A DNA stretch of 64,000 nucleotides. It comes from Canna indica (lineage: Eukaryota > Streptophyta > Magnoliopsida > Zingiberales > Cannaceae). Location of the stretch: NCBI GenBank assembly GCA_034359265.1, contig CP136890.1:101271501-101335500 (forward strand), in the 5' to 3' direction. Below the pieces are notes generated by a model. The model had not been told where the DNA came from and did no database searches. It saw nothing but the letters and a program-made list of their open reading frames with translations. The translations under genes were made by a program, and so were the position numbers. Shown piece after piece: positions 11,794 through 23,600 of the stretch (positions are counted from its first letter, which is position 1; every line of letters starts with the position of its first letter).

Positions 11794-12027
11794 TGGACGA
11801 TTTCGGCGCGCGTCCGAAGTGGACGATTCCGGCGCGAGTCCGAATTGGACGATTCCGGCGCGCGTCCGAAGTGGACGATTCCGGCGCGAGTCCGAATTGG
11901 ACGATTCCGGCGCGCGTCCGAAGTGGACGATTCCGGTGCGAGTCCGAATTGGACGATTCCGGCGCGAGTCCGAATTGGATGATTCCGGCGCGCGTCCGAA
12001 GTGGACGATTCCGGCGCGCGTCCGAAA
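11794..12027. repeat. 26-bp tandem array, nine units
   Basis: Units of the form TGGACGATTCCGGCGCG[A/C]GTCCGAA[T/G] repeat nine times without spacing. Two variants (GAGTCCGAAT and GCGTCCGAAG) mostly alternate, so a 52-bp higher-order unit is visible. The GC-rich array contrasts with the AT-rich DNA after it. Open frames across it cycle every three units and are by-products of the repeat. It lies upstream of the transposase gene inside the CACTA element. Confidence 0.92.
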
Positions 12028-12120
12028 TTAATCTAAACCCTAATAATTAATCTAACAAATTAAACAATTAATCTAAACAATTAATTAACATTTATAAAAT
12101 AATTAATTAACAATTTCAAA

Positions 12121-12124
<4 letters not shown>

Positions 12125-12152
<28 letters not shown>

Positions 12153-12485
12153 TCCGGCGCCGGAGTCCACCCTCCGGCGCCGGCGTACAGTGGCCGGACA
12201 CACTGTCCGGCCACTGTAGAAGGTCCGGCGGCGGCCATAGGCCGACCGCCGCCGGCCGAAACCCTAGAAATAGGGTTTCGGTCGGATTTTAACATCTCCG
12301 GCCGAAACCGTATAGGCCGGCCGATCAACATACCGGCAGCAGCGGCAGCGGCGCGGCGGCGAGAGGCGTCGGCGAGAGGCGTCGGCGTCGGCAGCAACGG
12401 CAGCAGCGGCGAAGTTCTCGGCGGGAGGCGGCGGCGGCAGCAGCGGGAGGAAGAAGGGTCGGGCGCGAGAGCGTGCCCTATATAA
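12125..12485. repeat. (AT)n microsatellite followed by GC-rich palindromic DNA
   Basis: About 13 AT dinucleotides are followed by CCGGCGCCGG-type palindromes (12155-12240), an inverted pair AACCCTAGAAATAGGGTTT, and a GGCGGCGGCAGCAG-rich stretch. No domain was recognised in any frame. It belongs to the CACTA internal region between the 26-bp array and the right subterminal repeats. Confidence 0.6.
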
Positions 12486-12792
12486 ACTTATCAGCAACGG
12501 CTCACTCGCCCGTTAGAAAGCCGTTGCTGATAAGTTATCATCAGCAACGGCTCACTTATCCGTTAGCAAGCCGTTGCTGAAAATTAAAAAATCAGCAACG
12601 GCTAGCCTTTCCGTCCGAAAGCCGTTGCTGATAATTAAAATAATCAGCAACGGCTCGGTTTTCCGTTAGAACGCCGTTGCAGATACAGATATCTGCAACG
12701 GCTAGGGCGGCCGTAAGAATGCCGTTGCAAATAGCAACGGCTTGAGCGGCCGTTGCTGATAGCCGTTGCTGAAGACCAAGTTTCTAGTAGTG
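12486..12792. repeat. CACTA subterminal repeats, right end
   Basis: At least seven ATCAGCAACGGCT motifs, each paired with a nearby AGCCGTTGCTGAT, alternate with diverged spacers up to the terminus TTTCTAGTAGTG. The motif is the same as at the left end. Each pair can fold as a small stem. Confidence 0.88.
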
Positions 12793-12795
12793 ATT

Positions 12796-14692
12796 TCGTC
12801 GAGCAGGAGATGACTGCCTTGCCTGCTGTGTCTTTCCCTTCCTACGAGTCTGATCACCGCGAGCACGAATAACCTGATCTTAACTCGCGCATTTTAAGGG
12901 TTTTCGCAACAAAAAATTAATTTTTTGGATTCTTTTTCACTATGGGACGTTCGTCAAGTTCACCAAACGGAAATCACAATCCACCCTTAAAAGTCAGCCG
13001 GGACTTACGAGGGAATCCCGTCACCGTCGGTAAGAACAAGTGGAGTGTCACTCGCGCATTTTGAGGGTTTTTTCAACAAAATTTCATTTTTCGGGGTCTT
13101 TGTCAACTTTTCGGCGTGCGGTAAGTTCACGAAGCAGGGTGTTCACATCCCGCCTTCGCGATTCGCGAGTATGCATTTCTTCCCGTCTCATCCATCACGT
13201 ATTCGCCCGGAAACCCTCCTCCTCCCGGCTGGCATCCGACAACGGAGGAGGATAGAAAGAGTTGATCGGTGTTAGAAATCAGTATGGTGAGCCTCTTCCT
13301 GGCAGCTACTACCCAACCCCATTGTTGCCGCCGTACCTGCTAATGTTGAAGAACGTGGAGCTCCGCCAGGCGATGCCGGCGTTCGCGAGGTCCGGGGAGC
13401 TACGTACGTCCTCTCTGCCACTGATTTCGTTTATTTGATGATCGCCAACAAGCACGTTTCGGTGTATTCCGAGGCCTTCCTCTCCTCGCTTTCGATTTCC
13501 AGTGAGTACCCAGACCTCGGCAAATTATATTTAATCACCTTAGTAGTTAGTACGTAGTTCATCACAGAAACAGTGTGTAACAGGAAACAAAGGAGATATT
13601 GCAGAAATAAAATGTCATGCTGATCAACCAATCACAGTATTTGACATTTGTTGTTGGGTGAAAATGACATGCTGTAAAATTCCGGACGACCATATGGGCT
13701 TTGTTTCTTCATTTCGAAGGCTTATTGCTTGCACAAGAGGAACACCATCTATCATTGTATCATGAACAATACTGTGATAAAAAAACTATTAGGATAATAA
13801 CTATTAGTCGAATTCATTGATATTTTAATGAGTGAAAGCTGAGAAGGGAAATATCTTTGTAGCAAATGGAAGTTGAGTGCTTATGATTCTAACTTTGTGT
13901 ATGTTGGTCCTCTATTTATCAATAAATTGGGACTTGAAGCTTGGGAACCCACTATTTTCCTTCATTTCATTTTCGTGTCACTGGTTAATTAACTTCCTTA
14001 ATATTTTGCTCCAAACACAAAAATGGTTTCAGCTGACGTCGAAATGAACAAGCAAACGTAGCGATGTATGATTTCCTTTGCACACATTGTCCTGCCCTAT
14101 ATAGTTCATATATTCTTTCCTTGACCAAAAAGCTCGAGTGGAATTGGAAGAAATACCAATCCACCTAGTTATCAATCGAATTAAATATAAAACAAATAAT
14201 AATAACTTACAATACATTTGTTCGATCAACGCTAATAAATTTATTGTGAAGATTCTAAACTTTTTGTTAAACAATAAAGGACACGTCACTAAGTTACCAA
14301 TACATCGAGTTTTCACATGGTGTGAAAACTGCATGTCTAGAGCGAATAGCAAGCATGCAATTTCATTTCCTCAAATGCTTGTTGCTTTTGTACATTATAT
14401 ATTGCCATTTTTCTATATTATCTTATACATTTTACAACTGTAACAAAAGGGCTACTCGTGCAAAATACTCCTCCCAGAATGACATTAATATTCGTATATT
14501 TTACAAAATATTGACAAAAAATAGAGATGTGTGTTGCACAAAATATCCCAATAAATCTCCGGTTTGCTCTGCCAACTGAAGCTTCAATAGATTTTGTTGG
14601 CTTAACTGCTTAAGTGCCTGTCGTGGGCCCAAAATGTTAAATAGCCGACATCTGGGATAAGTAGCCACAGTAGCTCCAAAATTCCCCGCATG
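12796..14692. other. Spacer with a diverged duplication and an unassigned coding-like fragment
   Basis: A stretch starting CTCGCGCATTTTxAGGGTTTT occurs at 12884-12985 and again, diverged, at 13051-13137. From 13270 to 13420 the plus strand can be read as NQYGEPLPGSYYPTPLLPPYL followed by LKNVELRQAMPAFARSGEL; this looks like real protein sequence but I cannot name it, and it soon meets a stop. Nothing recognisable lies between 13500 and 14692; part of it is probably the 3' UTR or flank of the minus-strand gene that ends at 14693. Confidence 0.45.
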
Positions 14693-17600
14693 TCAACCTT
14701 CAGCATCATCAAACCAAGAAAGATCTGCCAAAAAGATGAAAATCAAATCAGGCAAAAGCAATGTTGTCATCAGGGAATTCATATGAAACAAAATTAGAGA
14801 GCTAGCATTGCAAAACACAACAAGGAATATAAGTATTTTTCTTCTTTTTTTCCAGGACATTTATTTTTTATTTTTTGTACTAAAATGGGCATGGCAGAAT
14901 GGGGTCGACCTTGCAAGACTGCTTCAACTGCACCATTTGGAATAAGAAGGCCAACTATACGCTGGTTGTCAGTTGTAGTCTCCACGCGCACAACACGAAT
15001 CCTTCGATGGCTTTGACGGACCTTCTCACCAAGGCAACAATCAGTTATTAAAGAAAAGGAAGAATAGTGGAAGTCCAAATAAGGGCTTTCAAGCAGAGAT
15101 ATATCACTCAAATAATTATAAAACTCAATTATACAGAAACAGAAACAACTTAATTAGCAAACACTGCTATTATTTTGCCCGAAATTACTTCCTAATGCAG
15201 AGCATATGGTCAAATATAAGTTTTGAATGGAAAAAAGAATAGGAGGAAACTCCTTTGGGTAGACATTTAATCTAGCATATTGCATTTCTAAAACACTATC
15301 ATATAGGGAAAAAATATTTTTTTTACCACGAGAATGTTTGCATATAGCAAGAAAACCCAATAATTTGTATAAATCGTTCCAAATTGGCTACCATACAGAA
15401 CATTTGCTTCCCCAATTGAGAACACTATTTATGTGCGAGTAAATGTACATGTGTGTTGTGTAGTTAGTTTAGGCATATATAGCTTGGCTGGAGTCACTTT
15501 TGAGATTGCAGCTAACATCAAGCTATCTCAATATCCAGGGTGTATCTATTATCTAGTCAGAATCTAGTCCATTAATTGCACCATGTTAAAAGTACAAGAA
15601 AAACATTGATTTTTACATAGGACACAATGCTTCTACAAGACAATAAGTGAAGTTCCAAACCCAGGGTGTATTTTAGTCAGCTTCTAGTCCAGATTGATTG
15701 CAGTCGTACTTGACACAAAAAACATCAACCATACAGATAACTAGAAGCACGGTGCACTTAACAGACAAATAGTTAAAATTTTCAAGCACAATGAGGAACC
15801 ACACACCTCCATAATCTCATATGTTATGGAATTTTACACCAGGATAAAACAATGGTGGAATAGTAAGGACAGACCTTGAATACTGAAAACAAACAAACTA
15901 TATCTTATGATGCTTTATTATGACAGGTTATAGATGCATACATGTCCCTGATGCAATAAACAGTAGTCTTCTCAGAGAGATGTTGCAGAAAGCACAATCA
16001 AATTTATTGAACTGGAGAAAGCACACATTCTTACTTGCTTAGATAAAGCCTTTTCTATAGTTCCCCAGACTGGAAGAATAAGACCACCCAAAACATTGAC
16101 CTCTTGTAACCGCCTGCCAACTGTACAATAATCGCCAAGTTTGCATTTGGGCCCATGCATACACTGAAACATGGAGAAGTGTGGAATTTAAGAAAAATAA
16201 GCAGTACTGGAAGTCTCAAGAAACTAGTACATAAGTTGAAAAACAATTTAAGTTCACAGAATTTAAGTCTGATAAAAATATGTTTGTGCCCTAACCAAAC
16301 TAAATATGGGAAGTGCTTCCTTTGTGCATTTCAAAAATTATTAAAACATATATAGATAAATTCCATTAAGCCCGCCCTAGCTTGTTCCACCTCCTTATAA
16401 ACATAATTGTTAATTTCTACATGATCCATTTTGATTGTTTTTAACCAAAATATAATCACCAAACATAATTGTTAACCCTGCACCTCAACTGCATAGCAAG
16501 GATGGGAAAGAGGAATTTCCATATTGCTTCAAACAAGGTTATACTTGATTATTCATGATGATCCAAGTATTATAATTTAGCTATTAAAAGTTAAAGGAAG
16601 GCAGCCAACAATCTAACATATCACTAAATCCTGATATAAAAGTACAACATTTCACTAGTAAATGAGTAGTAATTTCATCCATGTTAGTGATGTGATGGAA
16701 TATGATATATTACTAAAACCCTCAAACCCTGAAATGAACCATGTGCCCCTAAAACTTTAAACCAAGGTTTAAAATCTTATACTAGTATGGATACAGATAA
16801 TTTGTGAGAGTCTATGTCATGAACCATCAGTGGAGAGCAAGTGAAAAAAAAGGAGTTAAGGACTTACAACCGGTTCAAGCATGGGAAATGGAGAGTTGAG
16901 TGGCTGAGGAGTTCTGGCGAAGAGGGGCGTTTGATTTTTTTTCTTTTATGAATACTTGTAACAAAAAAATGTGATGTATTATTTTAGTTGTATGTATTGA
17001 AGTATAGAAAAGGACATGTATGTTCTTATGAATTGGGGAAATGGCATAATTGGACTTTCAGTTTCATAGATGTGATTGCAAATATGTATATATACTCTTC
17101 CATTTGAGTGAAAAATGTCTTACACCTTTCCAATTCATATCTATCACAATGGTGATTGAAACCTGAGATTTACGAGTTCTGTCTTAACAAGCTCCTCGTC
17201 ACGGGAATGATAAGTTGGAAGAAAAGGAGAAATCTTTTTTGGCTTCCGGCTGAAGAGATCTCAGAAGAATGCTCAACCATGGACACCCTTGGACCCGATC
17301 ATAAAGCTGGGACCCTAACAGCCAGTAAGGTACCATACCAACACTCAGATGGACTCTGCTGGACCCTGATTTTCAACATTTACTTAGATTAACAATGGTC
17401 AGAATTTTGACTCTCAATCCACATATCTGCAGCTGGAATTGATGAAACATAATTTTCTCCCCCTCCCCACTGTCATCTTCAGCATCATAGGTGTTGTTAT
17501 CAATTATCATTAGTCTTTTTCAAATTTTACATCAAGACACTTAACCATCAAAAACTTGCCTTGGTATTTGTAGTTATCTTAGCCAGTCTAAAAGCTAATT

Positions 17601-20600
17601 TATTCCTCTTGTGTAAATGCCAAGACAGAACGCTTACACCATAAGGGAAGAATGACCATGTTATGCTCAAAATATAGACTATTAGTGTCTTGCTGTTTCC
17701 AATTGGTTAGCTCTGGATTGTCCCTTCTCTTGCTCCCATTGTTTGAGTTATAAGGAAGGTTGAGGTGGATCACCTGTTTGCTACTTCATCCAAAAGGGGA
17801 GTACCACTTTCCACTTCCTCAGTTTCAACAAATTCAACAATTGACATCAAAAGGATCTATCTCCTTCACTTTTTCTTCATGGGCTCACATCTATAGGTGC
17901 AGGTTATAATAAACAACATCACCCTCTCCAAGTGGCGTAGGATAGGCAAACGAGAACCTTTGTGTATCAAAGATAAGGTAGAGTAGTGCTCGCTTTCACT
18001 TGATTATGTAGTTTAGAAGAGGATGCTATCTTCTTAAGATTTGGAGTTATTCTTCCAAACTACAATCAGCACTCAACTACACATTTAATATTTCTTTTCT
18101 TCACACAATTACCATATGCTTCTCAGAGGCTTCTCGATCCACTGGTAATACCGCTAACTAAGCAGGATCATCATAAACCTTTGGCAGCATATTTCGAGAT
18201 ATTAAGAAATGTTGAGAAAGATTTAGAGAGCTTGAGAAGAAGTTGGAGAGAATTGTAGAGAGTTTTGAACCAAAATAAGAGCAAGGGTTATTGTATATGA
18301 GAAATAGGGAGTTTAGGGCCATTGTTATTCCTCAAAATCCACCCAAAAATAGCTCCAAGAGGCAAAATAGTCATTAACACACATTAGTAAAGTCTCCAAG
18401 ACCAGAAAAAAATACTTATTGGGTCTAATACCTCGTCTGGTAGAATCCCTATATCATGATTGTACCAAGCTAGTATTCCCAATACAAGCTTTTACCAAGC
18501 GGTACATTCAGTACATGAGGTATGTCTTTACCCGGCAAATATCAATAACAACTTTTGGAGAAAGAGTAAATACCATCCATACCCAGCCTGTATTTAACTC
18601 ACTGCTTTAACCTTAATCCATAATTTATAAAACAAGGTAGATGAAAAAGAAGTTGGGGAAAGGAATAATTTATATTTCTTATTCTAGCTTCAATGACCCC
18701 AGAGAAATTGGATTCAGCCAAGCCAAAGCAAACAGATTATTGAAAAGATTCATTTCATATCTATAAGGTAATACTCATAAACATTTTGCAATTGAACTAT
18801 TTGAGCTGGTAAGTAAGTCAATGCCATACCATGTTGGTATCTTAATAAATTCAATTTCCCTCGTAAGGACTAAGGATGGATTTATCAGTTATCATCTTCT
18901 ATTACTATAGAACCAATGGGATCTGTGGTTGTTACGATCCGCTCGATGGAATAACTAACCTATCAAACTTTGGCCTAATTAAAATGCTTAAGCTCAAGTT
19001 GATAGTAGCACACGCTTCAAGTCTTATTAACCAATAAAACATCCACTATACTCCCAATGTGGGACTAAACAAAGGTATTATCCTGGTAATTATTTTTGTT
19101 TAGCTGGCCCATTTATCATTGTCTGCTGTAAAGGATTCATGTAGTAAATGTGTTATTTGACTTAGGAATTCCATAATCTACTAGCATATGCTGGGAAAAC
19201 AAGTTATATATGTATAAAGCTTTTAAGGAATACCTAAACTTAAGGTAACAAGATATAACCTAACAAACTAACTCATCCTTCCGAGCTTAATTGGTGACAA
19301 GAGAATTATAGAGTGGCTTATTTAATAAAACATTATATAGGTTGAGATAATTGACGAAAAGAACATGACATTTAACTAATATAATTCATTTAATTCCTAG
19401 ACAGATACTCCACTACCAGATCTTATTGTTTTTAAGAAAAAAAAAATTGAATTGATTTACCTGTGAAGAAGAAACCTCATATTCATCTTGCCAACCTTTG
19501 TTGGCTTTCTCTATTGAAGACAACTTTTTATATTTACTTTTGAGTTCAGATGCAAGCATCTCCCTGAAGAGAGTAAAAATTTAAAACTTAAGATGACAGA
19601 CAGTAATAGTAAAAAAGATGATCATACTATCATTTAATGTACCTTACTGCTTCTCCAACAGCAGGACGAAAAATCTTAAAAGTTCCTCCACCTCCTGAAC
19701 TGCTCATTGAAATGGATAAGAAATTAAACTACCATAATAGAACATTGAGAAAAATAAAAAATGTCCAAACTACATATATTTTTGCATTATTCAATTTTTC
19801 AATTAAATAGATCATATCTTTTATTATTCTCATTCACTCTTGGTCGAAATCTCATGTTGTTTAGTACTCAAAAGAGTAACAAAGATGTGAAATTAACATA
19901 AGATTTTTTAAGGCACTTCTACAGAAGTCCAGTGGATGGCCTACCACTCAAGCGCCAATATGAAATGTCTTCTTCCCATCCATTCCCTCCTAGATTCGTA
20001 GAATCCATCATTAACACAAGCAATCCCATCATTTTTCCTCTCGTCCAGTAGATTTTTTGCAGACTAGGTAAAGGCAAACCCTATTAGAAAAATCAAATAG
20101 CTACAACTACAGTTGCTAAACCAATATCAATTAGAAAATAAAATATTTGAAATCTACCTCCCAAGTAATTCCACGGTCAACTGTGAACGTAAACAATATG
20201 GTAGCAGCACCGGAAAGATTATCAACATGAACTGTCTGCAAAGAATGCAATAAATAATTCTTCAGAAATCTCATGAGTTAAGGTTGAAATATATAACTCT
20301 AAGAACAAAAGTACCCTTGGAGATCCTTGCAGTTCAATTGTGTTAGCTTTAATATCAACAATTCCAGAATCAAATTGTCCTTCATTTCGAGCATTATGAA
20401 CAGTCAAATCCAGGATGCTTATAAAAAACTCAAACAGCCTGCGAGATAGAGTACAATATTCATTCATTAAAATATAACTGACAACAAATTATGTTTTATC
20501 CAATAATTAATGGAACACAGGCCTGTTTTGAATGTCAGGAGGCAAGCCCAAAAGACGATTCAAGAAACGTCCAACATCATGCATGTCCGTGTCCACTATA

Positions 20601-23600
20601 CGTCCAGATACCTTTCCACCTTCCTTCCCATTGCCTATATTAGTTAACACACCAACAACAAAGGTTAGTATGAAATTCAACAGCATTCTTACAGCAAAAA
20701 TTGGCCTAATCCAAATTCTCAAGACGCTGATAAACAAATTTAAAGTAAACTAATTTTGTTTAATTGCAGAGCCAAAGAAGGTCATTCCTTTATAAAACTG
20801 ACCATCCCGCTTCATAATTTGATAATTTTCAGGCATACACTGGAAGCTGAGATGAGTCAGACTGGAATGCTAGCAACTTGAGCTTTCATACATCTTTGAG
20901 GTGTGCCAGTCCATGTCATATTATTGGCTTGTGCTAGCCGTCAAAAGAATCATGTCCCTGCTAGAGGGCACATATTAGGTTGGTTGATTATCAGCATGGA
21001 ACATGCCAATGCAATTATGGCAACTCACAGTATTAACTATAGGTTCTTTATATCCAAAGGGCCTTCATCCAATTCCGCTATATGAGCAAGATGTAAGAAA
21101 AACCTATTGTCTAAAAAGAACTGAATTGTTCCAAAAAGCAGGAGCAGACAGCTTGCCTCGAAACTATCTCCAGTTTTTAAGTCATTTTCAGTGTCAATAA
21201 CAATGTTACCTAGCCAACATCTAACTTTCCTTTAATGTTGTTAATCTGGGTCGTGGATAGTAGCCCCTGGTGAATTATTATGATATTGTTCTCTACCATG
21301 TCAATTAGATTAACTTGGGTTGACATGTGAAGAACATGATCATATCAGGATACAATCGAAAGAGGAAGAAAAGGGGAAAGGAGACTAGGGTCAGTAACGG
21401 CAGCAGCCATTGAAACAATGAAAGTGGTGCTGCTGGTGATAGTAGTAACACACTCTCTGCATGCCTCCCTGCAACAAAACCAAACCAAACTGATTTGGCC
21501 CCAATACCAGATGGAATTGGCTGATTTTGAATCGTAAGACCACAATACCAACAACAAAGTCAACCAACAAAGGAAGTTGCCATCATATTTCAATTTTCAA
21601 ACACTTCCTTCTTCGCATCTTGGAACTTGATCACAGTTCAACTTTATACTTTATTCATGATTGCCATAAATATCACATCCAGTTAGAAATCCTGATCCAG
21701 TTCATTAGACAAACTATGTTTATCAAAGAAAACTGGCTTTTGGCCTTGAAGGCCTACATTTGCTTCAGATGGGGTAGATCACGCTACAACAGAGAAGGAA
21801 AAAAAAGAGCAGTGATGTCAAGGGTATAATGTCCACTAACCATATTCAAATCTCACTTTAACTCAATAAGTGGGTTCCAAGTCACATATCTCAGTTTAAC
21901 ACAATTCTCTGATGAAAACTCCACAGAAGTAGATGATTCTATGAATTTAATAAATGGAATTAAATACTAATGATTTAATTGAAATGATCTTAAGTTTTCT
22001 AGTAATCAAAATATGAATAACAATTTAGTACAATAAAATAATAAATTCTAAGATGACTGATTACTTGGTTAAGCATATGGAGAAAGATATATTTTGTACT
22101 ATTAAAGATGAAAAAATCCAACAATATTTTTGAAAATATGAAAATGATAGTCCATATTGATTTTACATATTCATTATTTGCAACACCAGTTAAATTTAAG
22201 GTACACCATGGATCCCAACGGATGTATAGATATGGAAACTATGCATGAGAATTAAATAAAGTCAGTTTCCAAGAGATTGATTAATACACATTAGTCTAAA
22301 GGGATTATAAAAGGTCAATGTTAGTTTTAGATTAATTTTAAACAAATGTGTGAAAGTTGATAGTTTGTTTAGTTAGCAAATGACTACATGAAACAAGGAC
22401 GGGCATGCTGCATGGTAAATGCAAGTGTACTCAGTTATCAACAAGAAGCATGTAAATCAAGGGTCCCGTGGCATGCTACTAGGAATGAAAAAAAACTTCT
22501 AAGGTAAAGTTGCACTTACTTAGAACTGTATCTCTAACAATTCCAACTGATACAAGAGCAGCTTTCGCAATGGCGATAAATTCTTGAATGGTAGCTGGGT
22601 TTTCAGATGAACAGCCAGGAGGCACTACAGGCAAGGGTTCCTGCTAAGCTATGAGCACTTAGTATGCTTTGGTTTAAGTTTAGAATAACAATAAAGAATA
22701 TAAATGCATCAAAAATGGAAAGGAGCAAGAAGCTACCTGCTCCATTATTCCTCTATACATCATCGTAAGGGCCTTCTTTCCATAATTGCTGTCATAGTTG
22801 AAAGCACTCAACGAGGGGCCAGCCCTGAATATGAAGACAGTAAAATGAGCACCTAACTAGCACATAAAAAATTATCCTCTGTCATAATCTTCATATTCGA
22901 AAAGATATAACTAGAGAATCAAACATTGCGGGAATCACCTGCGATCCCCTTGAGTTAGTGCTCCAAGAGACTCCAACCTCTTTGCGACAATTGAAGCAAA
23001 GCGTTTTTCACCACCAAGGGTTGTGAAAAGAAGCCTGTAAATATCATGAAAATGAATCTTGCACTGAACCAATTTTCACAGTTAACAGTTAACTTACAAG
23101 AGTATGCTAGAAGAATTTTTACAAGAACAGATCATCAAAGATCAGGCACATTCTTTATTCACACAGAAGAAAATAGAAATCTTTTGTTGTACTAGGGTAC
23201 TTCTATTGCAACATGGGAGACCACCGTAAGACTGAAAAATTGACCCTCTCTAGATCTCACATTAGCAGGACCCTCATGCACCGGGCTTGCCCTTTATTCT
23301 AAGGGAAGAAAACCTAGAAGATAAGTGATCCACTTTTTGTTTACACTAGGAACCAATCCCGTCATCACATCTTGTTTTATGCCAAATTATGCATATCCAA
23401 GCAAATAGTTAATGCATGAAGCTTCATTTTTTTCACTTGTTATTCAAGATGAGTGGTAAAGGGTGACACGGTGCACGAAGCAATCCCACTTTTGCGGGCT
23501 CTACGCAGTAGGAGAATATTCAACCTAGAATCAGAACTGAGAACTGAAGTCCCAGGAAAGCAATATAATTCCACAAGCTAAGGTTTAAAATCTCGGTCGG

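Larger units (their letters stand above)
6284..12792 (-). mobile_element. CACTA (En/Spm) transposon, complete ends, 6.5 kb
   Basis: The ends are CACTACTAGAAA at 6284 and its exact inverse TTTCTAGTAGTG ending at 12792. ATT precedes the element (6281-6283) and follows it (12793-12795), the 3-bp target duplication of CACTA elements. Both ends carry many copies of an ATCAGCAACGGC motif. Both element genes are on the minus strand: a TNP2-type transposase (11342-8627), then a TNP1-like protein (8551-6986). The second gene appears intact but the transposase has an internal deletion, so the element is probably not autonomous. The 12-bp ends and target duplication are unmutated, which suggests a fairly recent insertion. 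Confidence 0.93.

Noticed and set aside
11794..12027. Regular repeat array resembling a CRISPR
   Set aside because: Units abut directly without unique spacers, and the context is a plant transposon.
11748..12050. 100-codon repetitive ORF (TIPARVRIGRF repeats)
   Set aside because: Product of the 26-bp tandem array; two frames give the same repeat peptide, which shows no coding constraint.
17156..17392. 78-codon plus-strand ORF in FGT1 intron 29
   Set aside because: No recognisable domain, no splice context and opposite to the host gene; treated as chance.
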